64,000 nt of DNA from Stutzerimonas stutzeri (GCA_002387205.1 DGLA01000002.1:186001-250000), one strand, 5' to 3'. Counted from the first letter of the stretch, positions 17,648-26,960 are shown. Numbers and translations: made by a program. The notes: generated by a model from the sequence alone, not told the origin.

Positions 17648-18523
17648 CTAGCGTATGGGCAGGCCCATGCGGCGGCGTGCCCGGTGAACCGAGCCGCTGC
17701 GCACGGCCCAGCGCAGCACCGGTGCGGTGCGCCTGACGGATAGTCGAATCAGTTGCCGTTCGCGGGCGGACTGGCTGAGATCGAGCATATCGCTGGCCCA
17801 GTCTGGCAACAGGTCGACACCTGCGCGCATCATCAACGCACCGAACGGCTTGGCCAGACGACTCGGGGCAGGGGCGTCGAACAGGATGCGCACGATTTCT
17901 CGCGAGCGCTCGTCGCAGCATAGCTGTGGGCGAATGGCCTGCAGGTAGTTCTCCACCTGCTGCCGGGAGCGCGGCACATCGCGTGCCCCGAGTGCTTCGG
18001 CAATGCGCGCCACCTCGGCGTAGTAGCGATCCTGCTCATGACCTGGCAGCGCCGGGTTGAGGTAGCGCAGGTGCGCCTTGAGAAAGCTACTGACCTCGGC
18101 CACATGCACCCAGGTCAGGAGGTCCGGATCGTACGCGGCATAGGGGCGTCCGTCCGGTGCATGTCCAGTTACCTTGAGGTGAATGGCGCGGACCCGTTCA
18201 ATCAGCCGCTGCGCATCGGCCCGGCTGCCAAAGGTTGTCGCCGAGATGAACTGGCCCGTGCGCCGCAGCCGGCCGAGCAGGTCGTCGCGAAAATTGGAGT
18301 GGTCCCAGACGCCGGCCAGGGCGAGCGGATGCAGGGCCTGGAGTAGCAGGGCAGAGATACCGCCTGTCAGCATCGAGGTGAAGTCGCCGTGCACGCGCCA
18401 GCAGACCGAATCCGGGCCGAAGAGCCCAGGGTCACCCGGCGGGTTTTCATAATCGACACCGCCTATTGCAAGGCCGGTAAGACTGAGGACCTGCGATTCG
18501 ATATGACGACGGATCATTTCCAC
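17648..18523 (-). CDS. Oxygenase MpaB family (DUF2236) protein
   Basis: A 291-residue protein with the DUF2236 pattern: CWRVHGDFTSMLTGGISALLLQALHPLALAGVWDHSNFRDD in the first third and the YDPDLLTWVHVAEVSSFLKAH segment in the middle, carrying the conserved histidines. Family members include rubber oxygenase-like latex-clearing proteins and fungal MpaB, which bind haem b through a histidine. The substrate in pseudomonads is unknown. The first ATG (18523) or the Met two codons on are both possible starts. Confidence 0.82.
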   Translation of the reverse strand: MEMIRRHIESQVLSLTGLAIGGVDYENPPGDPGLFGPDSVCWRVHGDFTSMLTGGISALLLQALHPLALAGVWDHSNFRDDLLGRLRRTGQFISATTFGSRADAQRLIERVRAIHLKVTGHAPDGRPYAAYDPDLLTWVHVAEVSSFLKAHLRYLNPALPGHEQDRYYAEVARIAEALGARDVPRSRQQVENYLQAIRPQLCCDERSREIVRILFDAPAPSRLAKPFGALMMRAGVDLLPDWASDMLDLSQSARERQLIRLSVRRTAPVLRWAVRSGSVHRARRRMGLPIR

Positions 18524-18626
18524 GGTGCGAGATCTGGCTTGACTGAAAGCCGATGTTACCGGAAGCGCGGCGTTAGCCAGGCCCCAGCCTGTCAGTTAGT
18601 ACCGGAGGCGCTGGGTCATCAGAGAA

Positions 18627-18664
18627 ACGAAAGAGAGCCGGACAGCGCCAATGCACTGTCCGGT
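18627..18664 (-). terminator. Terminator of pgi
   Basis: On the minus strand CCGGACAG and CTGTCCGG pair, followed by CTCTCTTT. It stands just after the pgi stop. Confidence 0.75.
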
Positions 18665-18675
18665 TTGCGCATCGA

Positions 18676-20340
18676 TCAACCGCGATGGCGACCGCGGAAG
18701 AAGTCGATCAGACCCTGGGTGGAGGCGTCTTCGGCTGGCTGCGCATCGAAGCTGGTCATCTGGCCGTAGACAGCTTTGCCCAGATCCTTGCCGAGCTCCA
18801 CACCCCACTGGTCGAAGGAGTTGATCTCCCAGATCACGCCCTGGACAAACACCTTGTGCTCGTAAAGCGCGATCAGTGCACCGAGACGGCCGGGGCTGAT
18901 GGTTTCCATCACCACAGTGTTGCTTGGCCTGTTACCGGGAATGACCTTGTGCGGGGCCAGGCGCTGCACTTCGGCCTCGTCCAGGCCCTTGGTGCGCAGT
19001 TCGGCCTCGGCTTCCTCGCGAGTCTTGCCGAGCATCAGCGCCTGGCTCTGGGATAGGCAGTTTGCGTACAGCCATTCATGGTGATCGGCGACCGGGTTGT
19101 GACTGACCACCGGCACGATGAAGTCGGCCGGAATCAGCGGCGTGCCCTGATGCAGAAGCTGGTGGTAGGCGTGCTGCCCGTTGGCGCCGACGCCACCCCA
19201 GATGACCGGGCCGGTGGTGCAGGAGACCGGAGTACCGTCCTGACGAACGCTCTTGCCGTTGGACTCCATGTCCATCTGCTGCAGGTGTTTTACGAAGTTG
19301 CGCAGGTAGTGGTCGTAGGGCAGGAAGGCATACGTCTGCGCGCCCCAGAAATTGTGGTACCAGATCCCCAGCATCGCCAGGAGGACCGGCATATTGCTTT
19401 CGAAGGGCTCGCTGAGGAAGTGCTGGTCCATGCTGTAGGCGCCGGACAGCAGGTCCTTGAAGTTGGACATGCCGATGGCCAGCGCGATGGGCAGGCCGAT
19501 GGCCGACCACAGCGAGTAGCGGCCTCCGACCCAGTCCCACATGGGGAAGATATTTTTCTCGCGGATGCCGAACTCGACGGCCGCTTTCTTGTTACTGGTG
19601 ACAGCGATGAAATGGCGGTAAAGCTTCTCTTCGGTGCCGCCCTTGCCCAGATACCAGTTGCGTGCGGCCTGGGCATTCTTCAGTGTTTCGAGGGTGCCGA
19701 AGGTCTTGCTAGAGATGATGAACAGGGTGGTCTCGACGTTCAGCTTGGCCGTCACTTCGCGGAATTCGCTGCCGTCGATGTTCGCCAGGTAATGCGTGCG
19801 CACGCCATGCTGTGTGAAGGGCAGCAGCGCTTCGGATACCAGCTGCGGGCCGAGGAACGAGCCACCAATGCCGATGTTCACCACGTCGGTGATAGTTTTG
19901 TCGCTGAAGCCGCGCCAGAGGTTGTTGTGGATGCGGGTAACGATATCCGTCATCTGAGCCAGGGCGGCATGCACGTCGCGGATGACGTTATGCCCGTCGA
20001 CCATCACAGAATCGCCCATCGGGCGACGCAGGGCGGTGTGCAGCACGGGACGGTTTTCCGATGCGTTGATTCGTTCACCTTCAACCATGGCCCGAGCGGC
20101 CTGCTCGACACCTGCCTCGCGGGCCAGGTTCACCAGCAGGGTGCGGGTTTCCGGAGTGATCAAGTTCTTCGAATAATCGAGGAACAGGCCGCAGCAGGAA
20201 ACCGACAGGTCATTGAAGCGTGTCGGATCGGCCTTGAATGCCTCGCGCATGCTGAAGTTCTGCATGGCCAGGCGGTGTTCTTCCAAGGCCTTCCAGGACG
20301 ACAGGCCGGTGGCATCGAGAGGGTGCTGGTAATAGCTCAT
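18676..20340 (-). CDS. pgi: Glucose-6-phosphate isomerase
   Basis: Interconverts glucose-6-phosphate and fructose-6-phosphate. The product is 554 residues, near the usual 550. Signatures seen: NIGIGGSFLGPQLV for the phosphate-binding loop, DWVGGRYSLWSAIGLP (PGI signature 1) and GGVGANGQHAYHQLLHQG with the catalytic His. The C-terminus VIWEINSFDQWGVELGK is signature 2. It is the last gene of the minus-strand block dksA-to-pgi, after panD but behind its own intergenic region of about 330 bases. Confidence 0.98.
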   Translation of the reverse strand: MSYYQHPLDATGLSSWKALEEHRLAMQNFSMREAFKADPTRFNDLSVSCCGLFLDYSKNLITPETRTLLVNLAREAGVEQAARAMVEGERINASENRPVLHTALRRPMGDSVMVDGHNVIRDVHAALAQMTDIVTRIHNNLWRGFSDKTITDVVNIGIGGSFLGPQLVSEALLPFTQHGVRTHYLANIDGSEFREVTAKLNVETTLFIISSKTFGTLETLKNAQAARNWYLGKGGTEEKLYRHFIAVTSNKKAAVEFGIREKNIFPMWDWVGGRYSLWSAIGLPIALAIGMSNFKDLLSGAYSMDQHFLSEPFESNMPVLLAMLGIWYHNFWGAQTYAFLPYDHYLRNFVKHLQQMDMESNGKSVRQDGTPVSCTTGPVIWGGVGANGQHAYHQLLHQGTPLIPADFIVPVVSHNPVADHHEWLYANCLSQSQALMLGKTREEAEAELRTKGLDEAEVQRLAPHKVIPGNRPSNTVVMETISPGRLGALIALYEHKVFVQGVIWEINSFDQWGVELGKDLGKAVYGQMTSFDAQPAEDASTQGLIDFFRGRHRG

Positions 20341-20618
20341 GGTTGTGCGGCTTCCTTTGCTTTGGCGGACTGTCTGCGGCGCTGCAATTCATTCGGACAG
20401 TCATCTGATCATGCTGGCACGCCGGCATTCGTCCTGAATGCAGCAGGCGCGTACCGCTACGGCTGGACCGCAACGGCGGCGGTACATCCTGCACCGCCGA
20501 GACCTGTCTGACTGGCAAAAACGCGCGGCGTTCCGAAGCGTCGCGCCCGCAGTCTGGATAACCGTCCGAACCAGTGGACGATTGCAGATTTGCCGCATCA
20601 GGGGAAACCCTTTGCACA

Positions 20619-20653
20619 CAAAAAAGCCCGCAACACGGTTGGCGTTGCGGGCT
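20619..20653 (-). terminator. Terminator of panBC-D
   Basis: On the minus strand AGCCCGCAACGCC...GTTGCGGGCT followed by TTTTTT. It lies 17 bases after the panD stop. Confidence 0.9.
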
Positions 20654-20670
20654 CTCGAACGACAGTTTGG

Positions 20671-21051
20671 TCAGGCAACCTGAACCGGAATGGCGTTGCT
20701 GGTGTGACTGAGTTCGCCGTCCGCGCCCATGTACAGAACGTGCGGCTTGAAGCTCGCCAGTTCGGATTCGCTGTAGTGAGCGTAAGCACAGATGATCAGG
20801 CGATGACCAACCCCTGCCTTGTGAGCAGCGGCACCGTTGACGGAGATGATCCTCGAGCCTTCCTCGCCGCGGATGGCGTAAGTGGTAAAGCGTTCGCCGT
20901 TGTCGACGTTGTAGATCTGGATCTGTTCGTATTCACGGATTCCGGCCAGGTTCAGCCAGTCGCCGTCGATGGCACAGGAACCTTCGTAATCGAGCACCGA
21001 GTGGGTCACCTGGGCGCGGTGCAGTTTGGCCTTGAGCATGATGGCGTGCAT
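20671..21051 (-). CDS. panD: Aspartate 1-decarboxylase proenzyme
   Basis: Makes beta-alanine from aspartate for pantothenate. The 126-residue protein uses the ATG at 21051 (MHAIMLKAKLHRAQVTH); the frame extends to 21102 without family likeness. Self-cleavage site Gly24-Ser25 is in DYEGSCAID, which yields the pyruvoyl cofactor; Tyr58-type residue and the NGAAAH loop are present. It lies about 100 bases downstream of panC and is followed by a strong terminator. Confidence 0.97.
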   Translation of the reverse strand: MHAIMLKAKLHRAQVTHSVLDYEGSCAIDGDWLNLAGIREYEQIQIYNVDNGERFTTYAIRGEEGSRIISVNGAAAHKAGVGHRLIICAYAHYSESELASFKPHVLYMGADGELSHTSNAIPVQVA

Positions 21052-21151
21052 GGCGGGGTCCTCCGGGTGCGCAAGCGGCGCAGAGTGTGCCCGAACCCTC
21101 AAGCCTGTTCAAGACCAAGGATCGGGCTGGGTTATTTCGAAGGCCGGGCGA

Positions 21152-22015
21152 TCAGGACGCGGACGCAGTGGTATCGATCAGCAGGTTGTCCAGGAGTCGG
21201 GTCTTGCCGAGGTAGGCGGCCGCAAGGATTACCAGTTCTCGGCTCCCGGCTGTGACTGGGCGCAGATCCAGTGCATCGCGGATTTCCAGATAGTCGGGCC
21301 GCAGGCCTGCCGTCTGTAACGTCTCTTTGCCAGCGGCGAGCAAAGCCGGGTAGTCGCGCTCACCCTTGCGTATGGAACCGGCCAGTTGCTGCAGCGTACG
21401 GTGGAGCACTGGAGCGATGGCGCGTTCGCTGGTTGTCAGGTAACCATTGCGTGAGGACAACGCCAGGCCGTCTTCGGCGCGCACGATGGGCTCGCCAATG
21501 ATCTGCACGGGCATGTTGAGGTCACGGACCATGGTGCGGATGACGGCCAGTTGCTGGAAGTCTTTCTGGCCGAAGACCGCGAGATCCGGCAACACCATGT
21601 TGAACAGCTTGCTCACCACCGTCGACACACCGTCGAAGTGGCCCGGGCGACTGCCGCCGCAAAGTCCTTCGGAAACGCCGGGTACGCGGACAATGGTCTG
21701 CATCGCCTGGCCGTGCGGATACATTTCCTCGACGCTGGGTGCAAACAGCAAGTGGCAGCCAGCTTCAAACAGCTTTTGCTGATCGGCCGCGAGGGTGCGT
21801 GGGTAGCTGTCCAGATCCTCATTGGGGCCGAACTGCAACGGATTGACAAAAATGCTGGAGACCACAAATTCCGCGCGCTGGCCCGCCTTTTTGATCAGGG
21901 CGATGTGACCGGCGTGCAGATTGCCCATGGTGGGCACGAAGCCGATGCGCTTGCCGTCCCCGCGCGCTCTGGTTACTGCGGCGCGCAGGTCAGCGATGGA
22001 CTTGACCACGTTCAT
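21152..22015 (-). CDS. panC: Pantothenate synthetase
   Basis: ATP-dependent ligation of pantoate and beta-alanine. The 287-residue product starts at the ATG 22013-22015, which overlaps the panB stop (ATGA), so the frame extension up to 22270 inside panB is ignored. It has the nucleotidylyl-transferase HIGH-like motif PTMGNLHAGH and the KMSKS-equivalent ALSSRNGYL. Coupled translation with panB and proximity to panD give a compact pantothenate operon. Confidence 0.97.
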   Translation of the reverse strand: MNVVKSIADLRAAVTRARGDGKRIGFVPTMGNLHAGHIALIKKAGQRAEFVVSSIFVNPLQFGPNEDLDSYPRTLAADQQKLFEAGCHLLFAPSVEEMYPHGQAMQTIVRVPGVSEGLCGGSRPGHFDGVSTVVSKLFNMVLPDLAVFGQKDFQQLAVIRTMVRDLNMPVQIIGEPIVRAEDGLALSSRNGYLTTSERAIAPVLHRTLQQLAGSIRKGERDYPALLAAGKETLQTAGLRPDYLEIRDALDLRPVTAGSRELVILAAAYLGKTRLLDNLLIDTTASAS

Positions 22016-22812
22016 GCGGAAAACCCATGTTCGGCTGCGGGAAACTCGAGCGTCTTGACCGCCTTTACGTAGGCGGCAATGGCAGCAGGAATGTCGTTCT
22101 GGCCTTGCATGAAGTTCCTGACGAACTTTGGCGTCCGCCCGCTGAGCGACAGGCCGAGCATGTCGTGAATCACCAGTACCTGGCCATCGGTGGCGCTGCC
22201 GGCCCCAATGCCGATCACTGGTACCTTGACCGCCCCGGTGATCCGGGCGGCAAGCTCGCTGGGTACGCATTCGAGCAGTAGCATGGCCGCGCCGGCTGCT
22301 TCCAGAGCCCTTGCGTCTTCAATCATCTGTTGCGCCTGGGCTTCCTGGCGGCCCTGTACCTTGTAGCCGCCAAACAGATTGACCGCCTGGGGCGTCAGCC
22401 CCATATGGGCGCACACGGGGATGCCACGTTCGGCCAACAGGGAGATCGAATGGGAAAGCCACGCGGCGCCTTCGACCTTGATCATATGAGCGCCGGCCTT
22501 CATCAGGCTGGCTGAATTGTTCAGCGTCTGTTCAATCGTGGCATTGGCCATGAAGGGCAGGTCAGTGACGATCATTGCACCTCTGTTGCCGCGTTTGACG
22601 CATGCCGTGTGATAGGCCATCTCTTCGACGGAGACCGGCAAGGTGCTGTCATGGCCTTGCAGGACCATGCCCAGGGAGTCACCAACCAGTAGCATTTCGA
22701 CCCCGGCTTCACAGGCGGTCTTGGCGAAAGTCGCGTCGTAGCAGGTGAGCATCACGCTCTTCTCGCCTTTCTGCTTGAGGCCTTGCAGGGTTGTCAGGGT
22801 TACGTCTGGCAT
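22012..22812 (-). CDS. panB: 3-methyl-2-oxobutanoate hydroxymethyltransferase
   Basis: First committed step of pantothenate synthesis: transfers a hydroxymethyl group from methylene-THF to ketoisovalerate. 266 residues with LTCYDATFAKTACEAGVEMLLVGDSLGMV and VIGIGAGSATDGQVLVIHDMLG, both PanB signatures with Mg-binding Asp residues. It is separated from folK by 171 bases; on the minus strand there is TTGACT (22938-22943) with a weak -10 region, so a separate promoter is possible. Confidence 0.97.
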   Translation of the reverse strand: MPDVTLTTLQGLKQKGEKSVMLTCYDATFAKTACEAGVEMLLVGDSLGMVLQGHDSTLPVSVEEMAYHTACVKRGNRGAMIVTDLPFMANATIEQTLNNSASLMKAGAHMIKVEGAAWLSHSISLLAERGIPVCAHMGLTPQAVNLFGGYKVQGRQEAQAQQMIEDARALEAAGAAMLLLECVPSELAARITGAVKVPVIGIGAGSATDGQVLVIHDMLGLSLSGRTPKFVRNFMQGQNDIPAAIAAYVKAVKTLEFPAAEHGFSA

Positions 22813-22983
22813 GAATGCCGTCCTCCTAAAGCCTCTGAGGGATCACGTTTGCGTCGGGGCGTCAGCAAAGGGGCGGGGGTGCCCCAAATCGATGCGTGCC
22901 GGCAGAGGGCGCTTATAGTCCCGATGGTGGCAAGCTAAGTCAATCGTAGGTGTTACCTCATTTTTTGTGCTGTTACCAGGCGG

Positions 22984-23478
22984 TTACAGCGGCTCGACGA
23001 GGCGCTCGAGTCCCTGGTATGGACAGGCTGCGAGCAGGTCGGCTAGGGCGCGGCCATCGGCTAGTTGCAGGTCTGCGGGTGCTATCTCGGCGAGCGGGTA
23101 GAGTACGAAGGCCCTGGCCTGGAGGTGGTAGTGCGGCACCGTCAGGCGTGGTTCGCTGATAAGGTGATCGCCAAAAAGCAGCAGGTCGAGATCCAGCGTG
23201 CGGGGACCCCAGCGTTCAGCTTTGCGCTCGCGGCCATGAGCCATTTCGATTGCCTGCAGGGCGTCCAACAGGCTCAGCGGTGACAGCGAAGTGTCCAGCG
23301 CGGCGACGGCATTGACATAGCTCGGCTGGTCCGGTGGGCCTAGCGGCTCGCTGAGGTACAGTGAGGAAACGGCGACGAGATCCGAGCTGGGTATCAAGGC
23401 CAGGGCCTGGATCGCACCCTGCAGCTGACGCCGTGGTTCGGCCAGATTGCTGCCCAGACCAATGTAGGCGCGTTCCAT
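22984..23478 (-). CDS. folK: 2-amino-4-hydroxy-6-hydroxymethyldihydropteridine pyrophosphokinase
   Basis: Pyrophosphorylates 6-hydroxymethyl-dihydropterin in folate synthesis. 164 residues starting MERAYIGLGSNL; the HPPK signature GPRTLDLDLLLFG is complete with its two metal-binding Asp. The ATG at 23478 is two bases beyond the pcnB stop, so the genes are translationally close. Longer starts up to 23517 lie inside pcnB and add no family sequence. Confidence 0.96.
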   Translation of the reverse strand: MERAYIGLGSNLAEPRRQLQGAIQALALIPSSDLVAVSSLYLSEPLGPPDQPSYVNAVAALDTSLSPLSLLDALQAIEMAHGRERKAERWGPRTLDLDLLLFGDHLISEPRLTVPHYHLQARAFVLYPLAEIAPADLQLADGRALADLLAACPYQGLERLVEPL

Positions 23479-23479
23479 A

Positions 23480-24880
23480 TCAATCGTCAGCGGCCGGAGT
23501 GCTTTCGTTGGGGCCACGCTTGCGTTTGCTGCTACGCCGACGTTTGCGCGGGGCTCCGCTGCCTTCCTCTTTCTTGCTGCTGAGCCCGCGGATCATGTTG
23601 CGGCGCTCGCTGTCATTGGCTTCTTGGTAGTCGGTCCACCACGCGCCCAGCCCGTCGGTTTCCTCACCGGCGCTCTCGCGGAGTAGAAGGAAGTCATAGC
23701 CGGCACGGAAACGCGGATTTTCCAGCAGCTGATCAGCGCGACGTCCCTGGCGACGGGGAAGGCGTTCCTGCATGTCCCAGATCTCACGCATGGGCATGGT
23801 GAAACGTTTCGGGATAGCCGTGCGCTGGCACTGCTCCCAGATAATGTCGTGTGCGGCTTCCTGCATGGCGGGAATCGGCGGCAGGCCCCGTGCCTGAACC
23901 GCGGCTACGCGCGCCGGCAGGGCTGGCCAGAGCAGGGCGGCAAACAGAAACGCTGGAGTAACAGGCTTGCCCTGTGCAATGCGCTGGTCGGTGTTGGCCA
24001 GCGCGTTGCGGATCAGCGTGCCGGCGTAATCAGGGTTGTCTTCCAGCGCTTCGGCGCTGGCGGGGAACAACGGCGCGAACAGCTCGTATTCCAGCAATAG
24101 CTCGAAGGTACGTTCGGCCTTGCCGCTTAGGAACAGTTTGATGATTTCGTCGAACAGGCGCGCAGACGGCACGTCGTTCAGCAGATCTGCAAGGTCTGCA
24201 ATGGGCTCTGCGCTGTGCTTCTCGATCTCGAAGTCCAGCTTTGCAGCGAAGCGGATCGCTCTGAGCATGCGCACCGGGTCTTCCTGGTAACGCTGCTCGG
24301 GATCGCCGATCAGGCGGATCAGCTTGTTGCGGATGTCGTGAACGCCATGGGTATGGTCGAGAATCCGTTCCGTCGAAGGGTCGTAGTACAGCGCATTGAT
24401 GGTGAAGTCGCGGCGCTGCGCGTCGTCTTCCAGCGTGCCGTAGATGTTGTCGCGCAGGATGCGGCCACTTTCATTTCGCGACGCCAGGTGGCTGGCGTCG
24501 TCGTCATCCGCCTCCGGGTGATTGGCGCGGAAGGTCGCTACCTCGATGATTTCCCGCCCGAAATGCACATGCACCAGCTTGAAGCGTCGACCGATTACCC
24601 GGGCGTTACGAAATTCGGCACGAACCTGCTCAGGGGTCGCGCTGGTAGCGACGTCGTAATCCTTGGGAGCCAGCCTTAACAGAAGGTCCCGCACGCATCC
24701 GCCCACCACGAACGCCTCGTATCCGGCTTGCTGAAGCCGCTCGACGACGCTGACCGCATGCCGGCTGAGCTCATCGCGGTGTAGCGAGTGCTGCCGGCTG
24801 GTCAGTATTTCGGGCGTGCGACGAGGGTGCGAGAAGCGGCGCAGGGGGGAACGAAAAGACTGGAACAGCTTTTTCAGCAT
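23480..24880 (-). CDS. pcnB: Poly(A) polymerase I
   Basis: Adds 3' poly(A) tails that promote RNA decay. The ATG at 24880 (MLKKLFQSFRSPL) gives 466 residues. The nucleotidyltransferase core is visible in AFVVGGCVRDLLL and the catalytic aspartates in PKDYDVATSA, with RRDFTINALYYD in the next motif. The C-terminus is strongly basic (KRRRSSKRKRG), typical of PAP I rather than CCA-adding enzymes. It is followed by folK and preceded by the crcZ RNA gene. Confidence 0.95.
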   Translation of the reverse strand: MLKKLFQSFRSPLRRFSHPRRTPEILTSRQHSLHRDELSRHAVSVVERLQQAGYEAFVVGGCVRDLLLRLAPKDYDVATSATPEQVRAEFRNARVIGRRFKLVHVHFGREIIEVATFRANHPEADDDDASHLASRNESGRILRDNIYGTLEDDAQRRDFTINALYYDPSTERILDHTHGVHDIRNKLIRLIGDPEQRYQEDPVRMLRAIRFAAKLDFEIEKHSAEPIADLADLLNDVPSARLFDEIIKLFLSGKAERTFELLLEYELFAPLFPASAEALEDNPDYAGTLIRNALANTDQRIAQGKPVTPAFLFAALLWPALPARVAAVQARGLPPIPAMQEAAHDIIWEQCQRTAIPKRFTMPMREIWDMQERLPRRQGRRADQLLENPRFRAGYDFLLLRESAGEETDGLGAWWTDYQEANDSERRNMIRGLSSKKEEGSGAPRKRRRSSKRKRGPNESTPAADD

Positions 24881-25011
24881 GAGAGGCACTGTGTGGCGAA
24901 ATGACAAGGTGGCGCAGGCAACAGCCACGAAACGAGCGTGGATTCTAGCACCGGGAACCGGGATGGTGAACGAAGCGTGGGGAGGTGTCAAAAAAACGGC
25001 CAAGGCCGGAA

Positions 25012-25382
25012 AGCACTAGGGGGAGCCTAAGCTCCCCCTTTAAATGATGTCGCGTGCTTTTTTGTTATTAGTATTTCGGGTGTGTTGTTCTTGTTTGGTC
25101 ACCCGTTCCCTTCAGCTATCGCATCCGGGAATCGCTCCTACGTTGGGAGCCAAGAGCAAACGGATTTCTTTGGTCGCTGACTTGCCATCGATCTTGATCC
25201 AACCAGTTCAGGCGCTGCTTGTGCAGTTTTTGTTGTTCTCGGTCTGGTCGTGGGGCAAAACCCCATCTGGCATTTCCTCTCCAAAAGAATCAGTTAGCTA
25301 CGCCTCTGCCATCTTGTTTTTATTTTGCTAGAGCCGGTACGTCTTGTTCTTATTGTGGGTCTGCTTGTTATTGTTGTTGTGC
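25012..25382 (-). ncRNA. crcZ: CrcZ small RNA (Hfq/Crc titrating sRNA)
   Basis: The 655-base gap between cbrB and pcnB is the known place of crcZ in pseudomonads. Read on the minus strand it holds at least six A/C-rich unstructured tracts of the CA-motif type (AACAACAATAACAA at the 5' end near 25365-25380; others near 25341-25357, 25311-25328, 25228-25238, 25084-25098 and 25058-25072). CrcZ sequesters the translational repressor Hfq-Crc through such motifs and relieves catabolite repression. The 5' end at about 25382 is inferred from the sigma54 promoter; the 3' end from the stem GGGGGAGC-TTAG-GCTCCCCC (25019-25038). The length near 370 nt is close to the 407 nt known in P. aeruginosa. Confidence 0.88.
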
Positions 25383-25391
25383 CAGATATAA

Positions 25392-25407
25392 AGCATTCGC
25401 CGTGCCA
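25392..25407 (-). promoter_or_regulatory. Sigma54 promoter of crcZ
   Basis: On the minus strand TGGCACG-GCGA-ATGCT, with GG-N10-GC spacing and a perfect -24 box; the -12 has one mismatch (ATGC for TTGC). It ends 9 bases before the CA-rich start of CrcZ. CrcZ transcription by RpoN and CbrB is established for pseudomonads. Confidence 0.85.
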
Positions 25408-25503
25408 GTTTTTGAAAGTCCTTTAAGATCAGTGACTTGTAGATTCTGCTGAAGCGTCACGCCTGAAATATTATGTGACTTCGTTACCGATGAACCCGGT
25501 TTT

Positions 25504-25530
25504 TGTTACGTCCAGGTAGTGGTGGTAACA
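25504..25530. promoter_or_regulatory. Inverted repeat TGTTAC-N15-GTAACA, probable CbrB enhancer site
   Basis: A perfect 6+6 inverted repeat about 100 bp upstream of the crcZ -24 box, just after the cbrB stop. A further GTTAC half-site is at about 25487. TGTTAC/GTAACA repeats are reported for CbrB binding at crcZ promoters; the distance is right for an enhancer-binding protein. Confidence 0.72.
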
Positions 25531-25535
25531 CGTCA

Positions 25536-26960
25536 CTACCCAGTCGCGCTCGATTTGCGTCTCGGGATACCCAGGCGCTGCCGACGTTCCCACAGGCACT
25601 TGCGGCTTATGCCGAGCTTGCGGGCCAGCTCGGTCTCGGTCATGTGGTCCTGGTGCTCAAGTACGAAATGCTGGAAGTAGTCCTCCAGCGAGAGGTCTTC
25701 AGTTGGTTCATTGCTGTTCGAGGCGGCACCGCCAATTGAAGCGCAGGGTTCCTCGAAGTCATCCTCCAGACTGTCGATCTCAATGTCGATGCCCAGCAGC
25801 TCAGCGCTGATTTCGCTGCTTTCGCTGAGAATAGCGGCGCGCTCGATGGCGTTCTCAAGCTCCCGTACGTTGCCAGGCCAGGTGTAGAGACGTACCGCCT
25901 GCTCGGCTTCGCGAGAGAAATGCAGGTCATCGCTGCCCATGCGCTCACCTTGGCGCGCCAGAAACGCCCTGGCGATTTCAAGCACGTCGCTGCCGCGTTC
26001 ACGTAGAGGTGGCAGTTTCAGGGCGATGACATGCAGGCGGTAGTAGAGGTCTTCCCGGAACTGACCGTTCTTGGCCAGCGTCTTCAAGTCACGGTGGGTC
26101 GCGGCGATCAGGCGTACATCGACTTTCTGCGATTGCGTCGAGCCGACTCGTCGGATCTCGCCTTCCTGAAGCACCCGCAAGAGCCTGGCCTGTGCTTCGA
26201 GCGGCAATTCACCGATCTCATCAAGAAACAGGGTGCCGCCATCGGCCGCTTCGACCAGGCCGGCGCGGCCGGCGCTGGCACCGGTGAACGCACCTTTTTC
26301 ATGACCGAAGAGTTCCGACTCGATCAGCGTTTCAGGAATGGCAGCGCAGTTGACCGATATCATCGTCGCCTTGGCGCGGCGCGAAAGATTATGCAGCGCG
26401 CGTGCGACGAGTTCCTTGCCGGTACCCGACTCGCCTTGAATAAGCACGTTGGAGTCGGTCGGCGCGACCTTGCGAATCTTCGTGAACAGATCCTGCATCG
26501 GCCCGCAGCGTCCGATGATGCCGATCTCGCTGTTACCAGCGTCACCCGGCGTTACGGTGTTACCGCTCGGCGCTCTGTTACCTGGGCTTGCTGGTGCGCT
26601 TGCCGCTTGTTGGTGGTCGTTGAGAATGCGGGCAACCGTCTGCAGCATCTCGTCATGGTCGAAGGGTTTGGCGATGTAGTCGACCGCACCCATCTTCATC
26701 GAGTCCACGGCCGAGCGCAGGCTGGCATAGCTGGTCATGATCAGCACGGGGGTGCCTTCGGCGAGCCTTATCAGCTCGGTGCCAGGTGCCCCGGGAAGCC
26801 GCAGGTCACTGACGATGAGGTCGAAAGCCGGAATGCTGAAGCGTTCCTGTGCTTCCTGCACCGAGCCGGCTTCGCTGACTTCGTACTGGTTGCGTTCGAG
26901 CAGCCGGCGCAGCGCGGAGCGGATGATGGTTTCGTCTTCGACGATCAGAATATGGGGCAT
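25536..26960 (-). CDS. cbrB: NtrC-family response regulator CbrB
   Basis: Sigma54-dependent activator of carbon/nitrogen balance genes, above all crcZ. 474 residues: receiver domain (1-118; phospho-acceptor Asp52 in VSDLRLPG, Lys98 in AKPF), AAA+ domain with Walker A GESGTGKE, the sigma54-contact loop GAFTGA, Walker B LFLDEIGE, and a C-terminal Fis-type helix-turn-helix ETELARKLGISRKCLWERRQ. It lies between crcZ and cbrA, 208 bases after cbrA, so it may have its own promoter as well. Confidence 0.96.
   Translation of the reverse strand: MPHILIVEDETIIRSALRRLLERNQYEVSEAGSVQEAQERFSIPAFDLIVSDLRLPGAPGTELIRLAEGTPVLIMTSYASLRSAVDSMKMGAVDYIAKPFDHDEMLQTVARILNDHQQAASAPASPGNRAPSGNTVTPGDAGNSEIGIIGRCGPMQDLFTKIRKVAPTDSNVLIQGESGTGKELVARALHNLSRRAKATMISVNCAAIPETLIESELFGHEKGAFTGASAGRAGLVEAADGGTLFLDEIGELPLEAQARLLRVLQEGEIRRVGSTQSQKVDVRLIAATHRDLKTLAKNGQFREDLYYRLHVIALKLPPLRERGSDVLEIARAFLARQGERMGSDDLHFSREAEQAVRLYTWPGNVRELENAIERAAILSESSEISAELLGIDIEIDSLEDDFEEPCASIGGAASNSNEPTEDLSLEDYFQHFVLEHQDHMTETELARKLGISRKCLWERRQRLGIPRRKSSATG

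Noticed and set aside
20401..20619. Minus-strand 72-codon frame between panD and pgi
   Set aside because: Starts inside the panD terminator, no ribosome site, no recognised family.
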